From a virus: DNA of 22,399 bases. The notes under the pieces are model-generated. The model had not been told where the DNA came from and did no database searches. It worked only from the letters and a program-made list of their open reading frames with translations. Location of the stretch: positions 1 through 22,399 of the IMG/VR virus record IMGVR_UViG_3300035670_001330. One strand, 5' to 3'. Each line of letters opens with the position of its first letter. Within the stretch, counting starts at the first letter, position 1. A program made the position numbers and the translations under genes. Positions 14,995 through 22,399 of the stretch are shown here, one piece after another.

Positions 14995-15521
14995 TGCCAG
15001 CCGGTTATGAAGTGCGCGTGGAAGGCGCTGCTCGAAAGATTGAGCAGATCTTCCGGTTCGATAAAGATATCTGGAATGAAATCCAGAAAGGCGTTCGTTC
15101 GGCCACGGAAGGCATAGTTCAGGAAGGCCGCGGCAACTATCCGAGCGATAACGCGCTACGGAACTGGGGAACGTGGATCACGGCTAAAGGCGGCCGCGAT
15201 CTATCGTTCGAGCCTTCTCGAGCCAGATCCGGAGTTAGGTCGCGTTTCCGTTCCCGTGGTCGGCAAGGATTCCGTGAGATCCGCGGCCAGGTGTATAACA
15301 AAGATGCAGCTGGCGCGATCTACCTTCTGGCTGGATCCAGAGATAAATCTGGAGAATTCTTTAACAGAAATATAAATAACAGGCGCGGCGGCAGCGTAGG
15401 ATCTCGCGGTGACGGTACTTGGCCGAGAGCGCTCGGTCCGGCCTGGACTAATAACGTCGAAGAAGCACGCGATGAGATCGGCCGCGTGGTAGAAGCAGCC
15501 ATCCGTAAAGTGAATCGATAG
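14994..15521 (+). CDS. HK97 gp10-like neck or tail protein
   Basis: A 175-residue basic protein. The first half (GAARKIEQIFRFDKDIWNEI, then SATEGIVQEGRGNYP) and the later GQVYNKDAAGAIYLLAGS resemble the HK97 gp10-like group of head-tail or tail-completion proteins, which often have an N-terminal helix, a YP/NP turn and a beta core. That gene usually precedes the major tail protein. Here it lies between the chaperones and the tape measure, so its role may have changed. It starts inside the chaperone stop (TAATG). Confidence 0.5.
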   Translation: MPAGYEVRVEGAARKIEQIFRFDKDIWNEIQKGVRSATEGIVQEGRGNYPSDNALRNWGTWITAKGGRDLSFEPSRARSGVRSRFRSRGRQGFREIRGQVYNKDAAGAIYLLAGSRDKSGEFFNRNINNRRGGSVGSRGDGTWPRALGPAWTNNVEEARDEIGRVVEAAIRKVNR

Positions 15522-15529
15522 GAGTCTTC

Positions 15530-17848
15530 GTGGCTAAGAGCTATGGCGGCATTTCAGTCGATATCACTGGCAATTACGAGAATAAGGATATTAAGCGAGC
15601 AATCGCTGACCTTAAGGCTCTGGATACCAGTGGCAAGCAGACTCAGGACTCTATGCGAGCCTTTAAGTCTCTCAGCGCTACCGCGAAACTGGCTATCGCT
15701 GGCTTCACTGCTGGAGCCGGTGCTTCTCTCGTCGCGTTCGCTGTTAAAGCGATTAACGCTGCTTCAGACGTAGAGGAATTAGGCTCAAAGGTCGAACAGA
15801 TCTTCGGCGAAGACGCTGCAGCGCAGATCCAGGAATGGTCCACGACCACGACCGAGAATTTCGGTATCAGTGGCGCGGCTGCGCTCGAGGCGGCCGGTAA
15901 TTTCGGCGTATTCGGTAAGGCTGCTGGCCTGACTGGTGATGAGCTGGTCGGCTTTAGCACTGAACTTATCGAGCTTTCCGCCGATATGGCTTCCTTTAAT
16001 AACGCGACGATCGAGGAAACGATCCAAGCGATCGGAGCCGGTCTGCGTGGTGAGGCTGAGCCGCTGCGCCGCTTCGGCGTTCTCCTGGATGACGCAACTC
16101 TCCGCGCTAAGGCGATGGAGATGGGGATCTACAGCGGATCCGGCGCTCTCACACAGCAGCAGAAGGTTCTAGCCGCTCATCAGGTGATCCTGGCGCAGAC
16201 TACGGATCAGCAGGGAGATTTCGAGCGGACCAGCGATGGCCTAGCGAACCAGCAGCGCATTCTTCAGGCTCGCTTCGCGGACGTTACAGCGCAGATCGGT
16301 GCTGCTCTGCTTCCGGCCACGCTTGAGATCGTCAGCGGCTTTAGTGATTTATTTAAAGGCGTAGAGGATCTGGTCAGCGCTCTTACAGGCGGCGGCGGCC
16401 TGGCGAGTGCTCTGCAGGACAGCGCTAAGGACGTTCGGACCCTGTTCGAACTGACTGGAGATCTTGCTAGTAACCTCTCGAATCTAGGCGATTCGGCCGA
16501 TGAAGCCGAACGTGAAAATAAAGGCTTCGCTGATAGCCTCAGTGAACTATTCGGCCGCCAGAACGCTCTAATTCCAGTCTTTAATACTTTCTTTAACGCA
16601 TATCAGGCTAATAACGCTGTAACTGAATACGCGGAGAAAGTAACCGATCAATACGCTGATGCACTGGCTCGCCTGGAGGGCGGAGCGGCACGTACTCAGC
16701 AGGCGCTATACCGAACAGCAGATGCCACGAATGCGGCCGCGAGCGCTATTGAGCGCTACGAACAGTCTACCGGCGTACAGGTATTCCAGATTAAGGCTGC
16801 TAATAAGCTGTATCAGGATGCAGGCGTTCGTGCTCAGCGGCTCTCCCTGGAGATGGAAGAAGCCGCTAAATCGACGGCTAAATTAGGTGGCTCGAGCAGT
16901 TCTGCTGGCAGCAGCGTAAACGAACTGGCGACCAGGATCGAAGAGGCTCGAGGTCGCGCTAAGTCCGCTATAGCGGATATGACTGCGGAGCTGCGAAGCA
17001 AACTGGAGGAAAGCCGCCAACAGTTCCAGGATTACGCGACTTCGGTTAGCCGATCGATCGTCGGAGCCATTAATTTCCGCGATGCGGCTCCTACGTTCGA
17101 TGAAGAAGGTAACCGAGTCGGCCTTACCTTCATCGAAGCTCTGCAGGAGCAGGCCACGAAGGCTCAGGAATTCGCTACGAAGGTGAAAACCCTTATCGCG
17201 ATGGGATTGAGCCAGGAAGCGCTTCAGCAGGTTCTCCAGGCAGGCGTTACCGCTGGCACGAATATCGCGAATGAGCTGATCTCAGGTGGATCTACAGCGA
17301 TCGAGCAAACTAACGAACTGGTTAATACCACACAGGCAGCAGCTGATGAGGTCGGCCTTCTGGCTGCTCAGAACTTCTATGGAGCAGGCGTAGAAACCGC
17401 TCAGAAGACTTACGAAGGCTTTAAGGCTAATTTCGGTCCAGGTGGACCGGCTCGCAAGGCTCTTATGCAGGTGATGGATAACCTGGCAGCGAAAGCCGCT
17501 AGGGATGTTCGTATCGATGTGGCAGTCACACGCTCGATTAATGAAGTGGTTACTCGAGTGGTTCAGACGATCAGCGCTCCGGAAGCGCGTGCTATGGGTG
17601 GTCCCGTGGATCGTGGATCCCCGTATCTGATCGGCGAGAAGGGTCCGGAGCTGTTCGTTCCGAATGTCGGCGGATATGTGGTTTCGAACGCTGATCTGAG
17701 AGCCGGTAATGGTACGCCTGTAGGCGGCGGCGTGAATATCGTGGTTAATGCTGGTATCGGCACTGATGGCGCTGAAGTAGGCCGGAAGATCGTGGATGCT
17801 CTGAAGGCATATGAGCGCCGGAATGGTCGCGTTTATGCCTCGGCCTGA
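15530..17848 (+). CDS. Tape measure protein
   Basis: The protein that sets tail length, 772 residues. At the usual ratio of about 1.5 angstrom per residue this suggests a tail of roughly 115 nm (family knowledge, rough). It has a helical body, a hydrophobic Gly/Ala segment at about 52-76 (LAIAGFTAGAGASLVAF) that may help membrane penetration, and a C-terminal GGPVDRGSPYLIGEKG then PELFVPNVGG motif (about 690-715) very common at the ends of such proteins. The start is GTG 15530, with TAGGAG eight bases before it. Its end overlaps the minor tail gene. Confidence 0.92.
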   Translation: MAKSYGGISVDITGNYENKDIKRAIADLKALDTSGKQTQDSMRAFKSLSATAKLAIAGFTAGAGASLVAFAVKAINAASDVEELGSKVEQIFGEDAAAQIQEWSTTTTENFGISGAAALEAAGNFGVFGKAAGLTGDELVGFSTELIELSADMASFNNATIEETIQAIGAGLRGEAEPLRRFGVLLDDATLRAKAMEMGIYSGSGALTQQQKVLAAHQVILAQTTDQQGDFERTSDGLANQQRILQARFADVTAQIGAALLPATLEIVSGFSDLFKGVEDLVSALTGGGGLASALQDSAKDVRTLFELTGDLASNLSNLGDSADEAERENKGFADSLSELFGRQNALIPVFNTFFNAYQANNAVTEYAEKVTDQYADALARLEGGAARTQQALYRTADATNAAASAIERYEQSTGVQVFQIKAANKLYQDAGVRAQRLSLEMEEAAKSTAKLGGSSSSAGSSVNELATRIEEARGRAKSAIADMTAELRSKLEESRQQFQDYATSVSRSIVGAINFRDAAPTFDEEGNRVGLTFIEALQEQATKAQEFATKVKTLIAMGLSQEALQQVLQAGVTAGTNIANELISGGSTAIEQTNELVNTTQAAADEVGLLAAQNFYGAGVETAQKTYEGFKANFGPGGPARKALMQVMDNLAAKAARDVRIDVAVTRSINEVVTRVVQTISAPEARAMGGPVDRGSPYLIGEKGPELFVPNVGGYVVSNADLRAGNGTPVGGGVNIVVNAGIGTDGAEVGRKIVDALKAYERRNGRVYASA

Positions 17849-19082
17849 TACTAGGGTCCGGATCGCCTTCGATCTCGCTGCAGGCGGCGCTGGCGACTTC
17901 TTCACCCTGGATGATCCCGTTAAAGGTGAACTAGATGATGGACCGTTCGGCCTGGCTGGAGATATTCTCGAGGACGTAACCGAAGACGTGCAATCAGTGA
18001 CGGTCCGGCGCGGCCGCTCGAGGGAACTGGAGCGCTACCAGGCTGGCGCTCTCACAGTTGATCTGGATAACAGCAATCGGAAATATGATCCGGCTGCTGG
18101 CACTGCTATCACTCCCTATGGAGCTTCCATGCGGCCACGGAAGGCGATCACAGTTACCACGGCCGGTTACCCTGTGTTTTCCGGAGTGGTCGAAGACTGG
18201 GATCTCATTTACAGCCTGGATGGCGGACACGTTTCCAGCGTGAAAGCGACGGACGGTTTCGTTTTCCTCGCGAACCAGGAGATCCAGCCGCACACTGCCA
18301 CTAGCCAGACTTCCGGCGCTCGAGTATCAGCGATCCTGGATCGTTCTGAGATCGCCTGGCCGGACGGTAAGCGGAGCATCGGCACAGGCATCGCCACGCT
18401 CCAGGCCGACGCTATCGGCGGCACAGCTGATCCCTCGCCAGTGAATGCGCTCCAGTACCTGCAGAAGGTGGACGAATCCGAGCAGGGAGCGCTGTTCATC
18501 GCAGCTGATGGAGTCCTGACGTTCAGGGATCGAGCGAACCTGCAGATCATCACCACGACAGTCTTCGCCGATGATGGCACTGGAATACCATTTACGAATA
18601 TCGATGCCAGTTATGGAGCGGAAGAGCTTAGAAATCGGATCACCGTTACGCGCCTGAATGGCGGTACGGCTACCGCTACCGGAACAGCCTCAGTGGCGGC
18701 TTATGGTGCGATCGATTTCGAGATCAGGGATACCCTATTCAGCGATGACACACAGGCACAGGATCTAGCGGATCTGATCCTTTCGCGGTATGAAGAGCCG
18801 CTGCTTCGCATCGATGGGATCGAAGTGGTAACGAATGCGCTGACGGAAGCGCAGATCGCGGAAGTGCTGGATCTGGAACTAGGCGATCTGGTGCAGGTGA
18901 AATACACACCTAGCGGCATCGGAGATCCCATAGATCAGTTCGTCAGGCTCGATTCTATCGAGCATGACATAGACGCTAGTCAGCACAGAATCAGGTTATT
19001 CTTCAGCCAGGGAGAAGCGCCTGCTCTGGTGCTGGATTCGGCTACCTTCGGCATACTCGATACGAATACGCTCGGATTCTAG
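17835..19082 (+). CDS. Minor tail protein (hub type)
   Basis: A 415-residue protein of the kind found at the tail tip of actinophages. Diagnostic parts are VQSVTVRRGRSRELERYQAG (52-71), LDNSNRKYDP (77-86), VFSGVVEDWDL (114-124) and a C-terminal beta domain ending LVLDSATFGILDTNTLGF. An LD-x5-G-x-LD motif occurs near both ends (residues 25-40 and the last 17). The start is uncertain. ATG 17835 (MPRPDTRVRIAFD) gives a typical N-terminus and a 14-nt overlap with the tape measure. ATG 17823 or 17811 would add four or eight residues, and 17811 has a GAAGG rather close upstream. Confidence 0.85.
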   Translation: MPRPDTRVRIAFDLAAGGAGDFFTLDDPVKGELDDGPFGLAGDILEDVTEDVQSVTVRRGRSRELERYQAGALTVDLDNSNRKYDPAAGTAITPYGASMRPRKAITVTTAGYPVFSGVVEDWDLIYSLDGGHVSSVKATDGFVFLANQEIQPHTATSQTSGARVSAILDRSEIAWPDGKRSIGTGIATLQADAIGGTADPSPVNALQYLQKVDESEQGALFIAADGVLTFRDRANLQIITTTVFADDGTGIPFTNIDASYGAEELRNRITVTRLNGGTATATGTASVAAYGAIDFEIRDTLFSDDTQAQDLADLILSRYEEPLLRIDGIEVVTNALTEAQIAEVLDLELGDLVQVKYTPSGIGDPIDQFVRLDSIEHDIDASQHRIRLFFSQGEAPALVLDSATFGILDTNTLGF

Positions 19083-19094
19083 AAAGGAATCTAA

Positions 19095-19607
19095 ATGGCA
19101 GTGAGAGATGACTTCGCACCAGGCGAAGTCCTAGCAGCAGCAGACCTCAACGATACGTTCGCGTCCAAACTTGACTTAGCAGGCGGCAAGATTCTTCAGA
19201 TTGTGCGAGCGACGGATGTAACACAAAGGACAACTAGCAGCACGACATTTGTGGATGTTACAGGCATGTCCGTAACTATCACGCCACAGAAAAATACGAG
19301 CGCGGTTCTGCTTCTGGCAAGTTTCATGCACGAAATGACGTCAGGAACAACACAAACGACAGGCCGTTTCCAAATAACTGATGCAAGTAACAACACGATT
19401 TCCGGAGCCGAGCAGATGCTTAGCGGTATGGCTGGCTTAAATAGTTACCACCACCGTGCAGTCGTCTTGATTGCCTACGCGACACCAGCCACGACCAGCG
19501 CAACGACCTACAAACTGAGGTTTAGGACCGATAACGCTCTTAGTCAGTGTTCATTGCTCAACCAACTAACGACAGGCCAGATGTATGCGATTGAGGTAAG
19601 CGCATGA
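19095..19607 (+). CDS. Tail fibre or receptor-binding-like protein
   Basis: A 170-residue protein. FAPGEVLAAADLNDTFASKLD (residues 7-27) is the short N-terminal anchor common in phage tail fibres. The rest (SSTTFVDVTGMSVTITPQKN, then VLLLASFMHE and a Thr/Ser-rich beta region) fits a small trimeric head domain that meets the host surface. AAAGGA at 19083-19088 serves the ATG. Codon use and tetranucleotide content differ from all preceding genes: no GATC occurs here, against many elsewhere, and CAA, ACA and ATT codons are frequent. This suggests recent exchange. Confidence 0.7.
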   Translation: MAVRDDFAPGEVLAAADLNDTFASKLDLAGGKILQIVRATDVTQRTTSSTTFVDVTGMSVTITPQKNTSAVLLLASFMHEMTSGTTQTTGRFQITDASNNTISGAEQMLSGMAGLNSYHHRAVVLIAYATPATTSATTYKLRFRTDNALSQCSLLNQLTTGQMYAIEVSA

Positions 19608-19876
19608 TTACAACAGCACAAGCCGTCGCGTCACTCCGTCCCGGCGTTGAGTGGACGATGAATGGCGACGACGTAGAAAACATCATCTGGCACACCGAGG
19701 GCGTGGAGCCGCTTACGTCTGCTGAGGTAGCCGCCGAGGTCGCACGCTTAGAACAGGCCGCGCTAGATAAAGATGCCGCAGACAAGGCAGCACGTGACGC
19801 CGCTATCGCTCACGCTAAGAGTCTTGGCTTCACCGACGAGATGATCGCGGTGATGTATCCGAACCTCGCCAACTAA
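19604..19876 (+). CDS. Tail fibre assembly or XkdW-like small protein
   Basis: A 90-residue protein: TAQAVASLRPGVEWTMNGDD (4-23), IIWHTEGVEPLTSAEVAAEV (27-46), then a charged helix rich in Ala, Asp and Lys (47-75). This layout, one small beta part with a Trp and then a helix, matches small proteins encoded right after tail fibres in many phages (XkdW-like). They are thought to be fibre chaperones or short fibre parts. It starts in the stop of the fibre gene (ATGA) and shares its unusual composition, so the two probably travelled together. Confidence 0.65.
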   Translation: MITTAQAVASLRPGVEWTMNGDDVENIIWHTEGVEPLTSAEVAAEVARLEQAALDKDAADKAARDAAIAHAKSLGFTDEMIAVMYPNLAN

Positions 19877-19914
19877 CCGTCACGTTCGTAGACAAAGGTT
19901 CCTGAAGGCGTTCT

Positions 19915-19926
19915 GAACTTCGGTTC
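19915..19926 (+). promoter_or_regulatory. UUCG-tetraloop hairpin
   Basis: GAAC and GTTC flank TTCG, giving the very stable C(UUCG)G loop in RNA. The stem is only 4 bp and no T-tract follows, so it may be an RNA end-protection or weak stop signal rather than a terminator. Confidence 0.4.
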
Positions 19927-19971
19927 TGTCTGAGGGTCGCAGCTGAGCATCTGCCTAAACTGCTCGCTTTA

Positions 19972-19986
19972 TTGGCTCTGAGCCAA
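19972..19986. repeat. 15-bp interrupted palindrome, possible operator
   Basis: TTGGCTC and GAGCCAA are perfect inverted repeats around a single central T, 69 nt before the lysis genes. It could be a dimeric regulator site or a small RNA hairpin; nothing else in the window repeats it. Confidence 0.45.
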
Positions 19987-20054
19987 GAATCCTGCTATTA
20001 AACACTTTGCAGGCTTTCTACCTTACACTTTGGCAGATCCAGAAAGGTCGATCT

Positions 20055-20315
20055 ATGTCGGATGAGACTCCAGTGGTGCGGATCACCATGCGAGAACTGT
20101 ATGACGCGCTTCTCCGAATAGATCAGAAGGTAACCGGCCTGGCTGAATCTCGCGCACATGAAACCCTGGCGCGAGAGCAGATGAGTAAGCGGATTGACGA
20201 TATCGAAGACACACTGGAAAGCCTTCGCGCTCGAGTCCTGGCCTGGCCTAGCCTCGCCGGAGCCGCTGCCGTGGTTGCTATCGTGGTGGCATTAGTACCG
20301 CGCTTCACTGGCTGA
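20055..20315 (+). CDS. XhlA-like membrane protein (lysis block)
   Basis: An 86-residue protein. The N-terminal two-thirds is charged and coiled-coil-like (ELYDALLRIDQKVTGLAESR to DIEDTLESLRARV). A single hydrophobic segment AGAAAVVAIVVALV (about 69-82) then runs to the end. This matches XhlA-type accessory lysis proteins, which anchor in the membrane and cooperate with a holin. ATG 20055 has AGAAAGG at 20041-20047. It lies directly before the holin. Confidence 0.72.
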   Translation: MSDETPVVRITMRELYDALLRIDQKVTGLAESRAHETLAREQMSKRIDDIEDTLESLRARVLAWPSLAGAAAVVAIVVALVPRFTG

Positions 20316-20346
20316 GAAATCAGCAAATACCTGCTAAGGAGCGATT

Positions 20347-20577
20347 ATGTGGAATTTAGCATTCTGGAAAACGGCCGCAGAGCGAGCGCTTCGAACACTG
20401 GCACAGGTTCTCCTGTCCCTGATCGTGGTCGGCGAAACCGGATTTATGGACGTGGACTGGATCCAGGCGCTTAGCGTGGCTGGTCTGGCCGCTTTGGCTT
20501 CGATCCTCATGAGCATAGTTGCCACTGGCATCGGCGATAAGGGAACAGCGAGCCTGGTTCGTGAGGGTGATTCCTGA
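20347..20577 (+). CDS. r1t-like holin
   Basis: A 76-residue pore-forming protein that times lysis by letting the endolysin cross the membrane. FWKTAAERALRTLAQVLLSL (6-25), then DVDWIQALSVAGLAALASIL (35-54), GIGDKGTASLV (61-71) is the recognisable r1t holin pattern with two membrane helices and a short hydrophilic tail. AAGGAG at 20334-20339 precedes the ATG. The stop overlaps the endolysin start (TGATG), so the pair is coupled. Confidence 0.9.
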   Translation: MWNLAFWKTAAERALRTLAQVLLSLIVVGETGFMDVDWIQALSVAGLAALASILMSIVATGIGDKGTASLVREGDS

Positions 20578-21239
20578 TGCGCGTAAGGCCGAAGCGCCTG
20601 GCGAATAAACTGAAGCGCTATAAGGTTCGCCGGAAGTTCGTTGCTGACTGGGATTCCTCGAGGATCGATCCTTATAACGGCCGCTCTGATTTCGTCGGAG
20701 TGATGCTGCATCACACTGCAGGAGTCGATTCGCTGCGCTACATCTGTTATACGAATCCGTATCGGCCTGTGAGAGCTGCTCATTTCCTGGTGCAGCGTGA
20801 CGGCACTGTCGCGGTCTGCTCAGGCGTAGGCGCGTATCACGCTGGTAAAGGTGGTCCCTGGGTATTCCAGGGGAAGCGGAAAGATATCCGGATTTCAGCG
20901 GATCAGGGAAATTCCAGGTTCTACGGCATCGAAATCGAATCGAAGGGAACTAGCCGGAAGATCGATGGCTCCCTCGAGGGTATGACTGTGGAGCAGGTGG
21001 TGGAGACTGCGATCCTGACTGCTGCTCTGCTGAACGCTATGAGGCGCGGCTGGCGCTCGCTGCCTGTGTCACGGGTGATACGGCATCGGGACTGGACCAG
21101 CCGGAAGATCGATGTGCAGCAGGATCTGGAGTGGTGGCACGCTGTTATAGGGATTGCTCGCCGGAATCGAAAAAATCGAAAGATGGCTGAGCAGCTGATC
21201 CGCCAGTTCGTGGAGGAGCATCCGAAAGGCCGGATATGA
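20577..21239 (+). CDS. Endolysin, N-acetylmuramoyl-L-alanine amidase
   Basis: A 220-residue enzyme that cuts the bond between muramic acid and the peptide stem of peptidoglycan. It shows an Amidase_2/PGRP domain (about 35-190): MLHHTAG with zinc ligand His45 or 46, GVGAYHAGKGG (83-93), YGIEIES (116-122), and IRHRDWTSRKIDV (168-180) with His170 and Asp179 in the remaining zinc positions. The start is very basic. No separate wall-binding domain or signal peptide is visible, so export should depend on the holin 5' of it. The next gene begins in its stop (ATGA). Confidence 0.92.
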   Translation: MRVRPKRLANKLKRYKVRRKFVADWDSSRIDPYNGRSDFVGVMLHHTAGVDSLRYICYTNPYRPVRAAHFLVQRDGTVAVCSGVGAYHAGKGGPWVFQGKRKDIRISADQGNSRFYGIEIESKGTSRKIDGSLEGMTVEQVVETAILTAALLNAMRRGWRSLPVSRVIRHRDWTSRKIDVQQDLEWWHAVIGIARRNRKNRKMAEQLIRQFVEEHPKGRI

Positions 21240-21466
21240 GCCTGAAGGATGCGCTGAACGCAGCGGCTCCTAAGAAGCGTGGACCGGCTTGCTCGGTCTG
21301 TCGGCTGCTTCAGGATCTGCCGTCTGAGGATTCTCAGGCTCTCCAGGATGCTTTAGATGCAGGTTTAGCGGAGTCCGCACTTACTCGAGCGATTAGATCG
21401 GAAGGTCATTACGTGGGTAAAGGAGCGATCGGCAGGCATCGGCGCGGAGATTGCGCTGGCCTGTGA
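21236..21466 (+). CDS. Small Cys/His protein, possible DNA binding
   Basis: A 76-residue protein that I know only as a recurrent uncharacterised actinophage type. CSVC (Cys19, Cys22) and a final RHRRGDC (His68, Cys73) could together bind zinc. In between, ALTRAIRSEGHYVGKGAIGRH looks like a helix-turn-helix that reads DNA. It overlaps the endolysin and the following phosphoesterase by 4 nt each (ATGA, GTGA), so all three are probably made together. A regulator of packaging or transcription is possible but unproven. Confidence 0.65.
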   Translation: MSLKDALNAAAPKKRGPACSVCRLLQDLPSEDSQALQDALDAGLAESALTRAIRSEGHYVGKGAIGRHRRGDCAGL

Positions 21467-22399
21467 GCCTTTCTAAGCGGCTAGAAGATCTCGCGGCTGT
21501 GGGGAATACCGGAAAGCATTCTGAGCCTTCTCCGCGTGGCTGGGAGCCTGGAGTCCGGTATGAGCCGGATGGCTCTCAGGTAGTCACCAGCGGTCCGATC
21601 CCTGAGAGCGATTCGCCTGAGGAAACACTGGCGGCGATGCGTATCGATGTGCCTGCAGGTTTCCGAGCCAGGCTCGCTGAAGTGCGGCACGATCCGGCCG
21701 CCTGGACTCGAGCCGCTCAGGGTGAAGACGCTGTTACCGCTCCGATAGTTCGCTGCCGATGGGTTATCGAACCGAGCCTGAAATCTCTGGATCTTGAGGA
21801 TCTACTGAAGCACGCTAAGCAGAAAAAGAAGCACACTCCGGCCGGTGGGCCGGAGCTTTTCGTATTTCTGGCCGGAGATCTGCAGCTCGGTAAACCGGAC
21901 GGCGATGGAACAGAAGGCACGGTTCAGCGTTTCTATGATTCCCTCGAGCGCAGCTTAGATCGATATAAGAAGCTGCGTAAGGCAGGAAAAGCCGGACCGG
22001 TGCTGCTGGCCTGGGTAGGTGATTGCATCGAAGGAGTCACCAGTCAGGGAGGAAACCTGATCGGCCGCCTGGAATTGACGATCACTGAGCAGGTTCGCGT
22101 TTATCGTCGGCTCCTGCTGGATCAGGTGCAGGCTTTCGATGATTTAACGGATTCGCTCGAGGTCGCGGTGATAGGCGGTAACCATGATGAGGCGCTTCGC
22201 GTAGGTAATCAGATGGCTTCGACGTATGACGATTCGTGGGCTGTGGAGGGTGCTGCTCAGGTCGCGGACGTGATGAAGGCTTCTGGAAGGGATATTGCCT
22301 GGTATCTCCCTGGTCGGGATCAGTTGCATCTGACGCTGGATTCTCATGGCACGCGGATCGGCTTGCTGCATGGTCATCAGACGAAAGGCAAGATGCAGC
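21463..22399 (+). CDS. Calcineurin-like metallophosphoesterase (partial)
   Basis: Open from GTG 21463 to the window end (312 codons seen) and cut there, not broken. The metal-binding motifs appear in order: AGDLQLGK (about 136-143), WVGDCIEG (about 184-191), GGNHDE (about 238-243) and LHGHQ (about 304-308). These fit a dinuclear phosphoesterase that cleaves phosphodiesters, of the SbcD/Mre11 superfamily. The first 125 residues are a Pro/Asp-rich, probably separate region. It starts in the stop of the small Cys/His gene. It probably works in DNA processing rather than lysis. Confidence 0.85.
   Translation, partial: MSLSKRLEDLAAVGNTGKHSEPSPRGWEPGVRYEPDGSQVVTSGPIPESDSPEETLAAMRIDVPAGFRARLAEVRHDPAAWTRAAQGEDAVTAPIVRCRWVIEPSLKSLDLEDLLKHAKQKKKHTPAGGPELFVFLAGDLQLGKPDGDGTEGTVQRFYDSLERSLDRYKKLRKAGKAGPVLLAWVGDCIEGVTSQGGNLIGRLELTITEQVRVYRRLLLDQVQAFDDLTDSLEVAVIGGNHDEALRVGNQMASTYDDSWAVEGAAQVADVMKASGRDIAWYLPGRDQLHLTLDSHGTRIGLLHGHQTKGKMQ

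Larger units (their letters stand above)
19877..20054 (+). other. Untranslated gap between tail and lysis genes
   Basis: These 178 nt hold no credible gene. They contain a small hairpin with a UUCG tetraloop (GAAC-TTCG-GTTC, 19915-19926) and a perfect interrupted palindrome TTGGCTC-T-GAGCCAA (19972-19986). I see no T-tract terminator and no well-spaced -35/-10 pair. It probably separates transcription of the two blocks. Confidence 0.6.

Noticed and set aside
17282-17905. Long antisense open frame of 207 codons across the end of the tape measure gene
   Set aside because: It lies opposite a well-supported gene, has no ribosome site and gives a low-similarity, Ser/Ile/His-rich product. GC-rich coding DNA often leaves such frames.
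19998-20029. Promoter before the lysis genes (TTAAAC or TTGCAG with TACACT)
   Set aside because: Spacings are about 20 or below 12 bases, neither close to 17, so I could not support it.
21463-22399. Broken phosphoesterase gene
   Set aside because: No frameshift or stop is seen. It simply runs off the window end.

Overview
The window is the virion-morphogenesis and lysis region of a tailed double-stranded DNA phage (or prophage) with a long non-contractile tail. Every credible gene is on the + strand. The order is the standard late-gene order of HK97-like siphoviruses: small and large terminase, portal, maturation protease, major capsid protein, head-tail connection genes, major tail protein, frameshifted tail assembly chaperone, tape measure, minor tail protein, tail fibre, then lysis genes. 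The terminase, minor-tail and r1t-like holin types, fairly GC-rich coding and strong GGAGG-type ribosome sites are most familiar from phages of Actinobacteria. The host is an inference; no host gene is present.

Layout. 46-3653: DNA packaging and portal, with a 47-residue membrane peptide tucked between large terminase and portal. 3653-5444: three extra virion-type genes, one encoding a protein with an exact ten-residue repeat. 5444-7123: a composite maturation protease whose first 325 residues hold several accessory domains and whose protease half has its own internal ribosome site. 7124-7305: an untranslated leader with a tRNA-like element and two look-alike bulged hairpins. 7306-8490: major capsid protein, closed by a 14-bp hairpin. 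8578-13102: a six-gene glycosylation cassette (two GT-B-like and two GT-A-like glycosyltransferases, a GT11 fucosyltransferase-like enzyme and a sugar nucleotidyltransferase-like protein), its genes joined by 4-nt overlaps. 13102-19082: connector, tail terminator, major tail protein, chaperones G and G-T with a C CCT TTG slippery site, a gp10-like protein, tape measure and minor tail protein. 19095-19876: a tail-fibre pair whose DNA composition differs sharply from the rest. 20055-21239: XhlA-like membrane protein, r1t-like holin and amidase endolysin. 21236-22399: a small Cys/His protein and a metallophosphoesterase cut by the window end.

How it fits together. Most genes overlap or abut, so much of the region is probably translated as coupled cistrons. 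The least usual part is the glycosylation cassette inserted between the capsid gene and the head-tail connector gene. It suggests that the phage sugar-coats its own virion. The Ser/Thr/Gly repeat protein at 4006-4734 is one candidate acceptor, but nothing in the sequence proves this. RNA structures on both sides of the capsid gene may set its expression apart from its neighbours.
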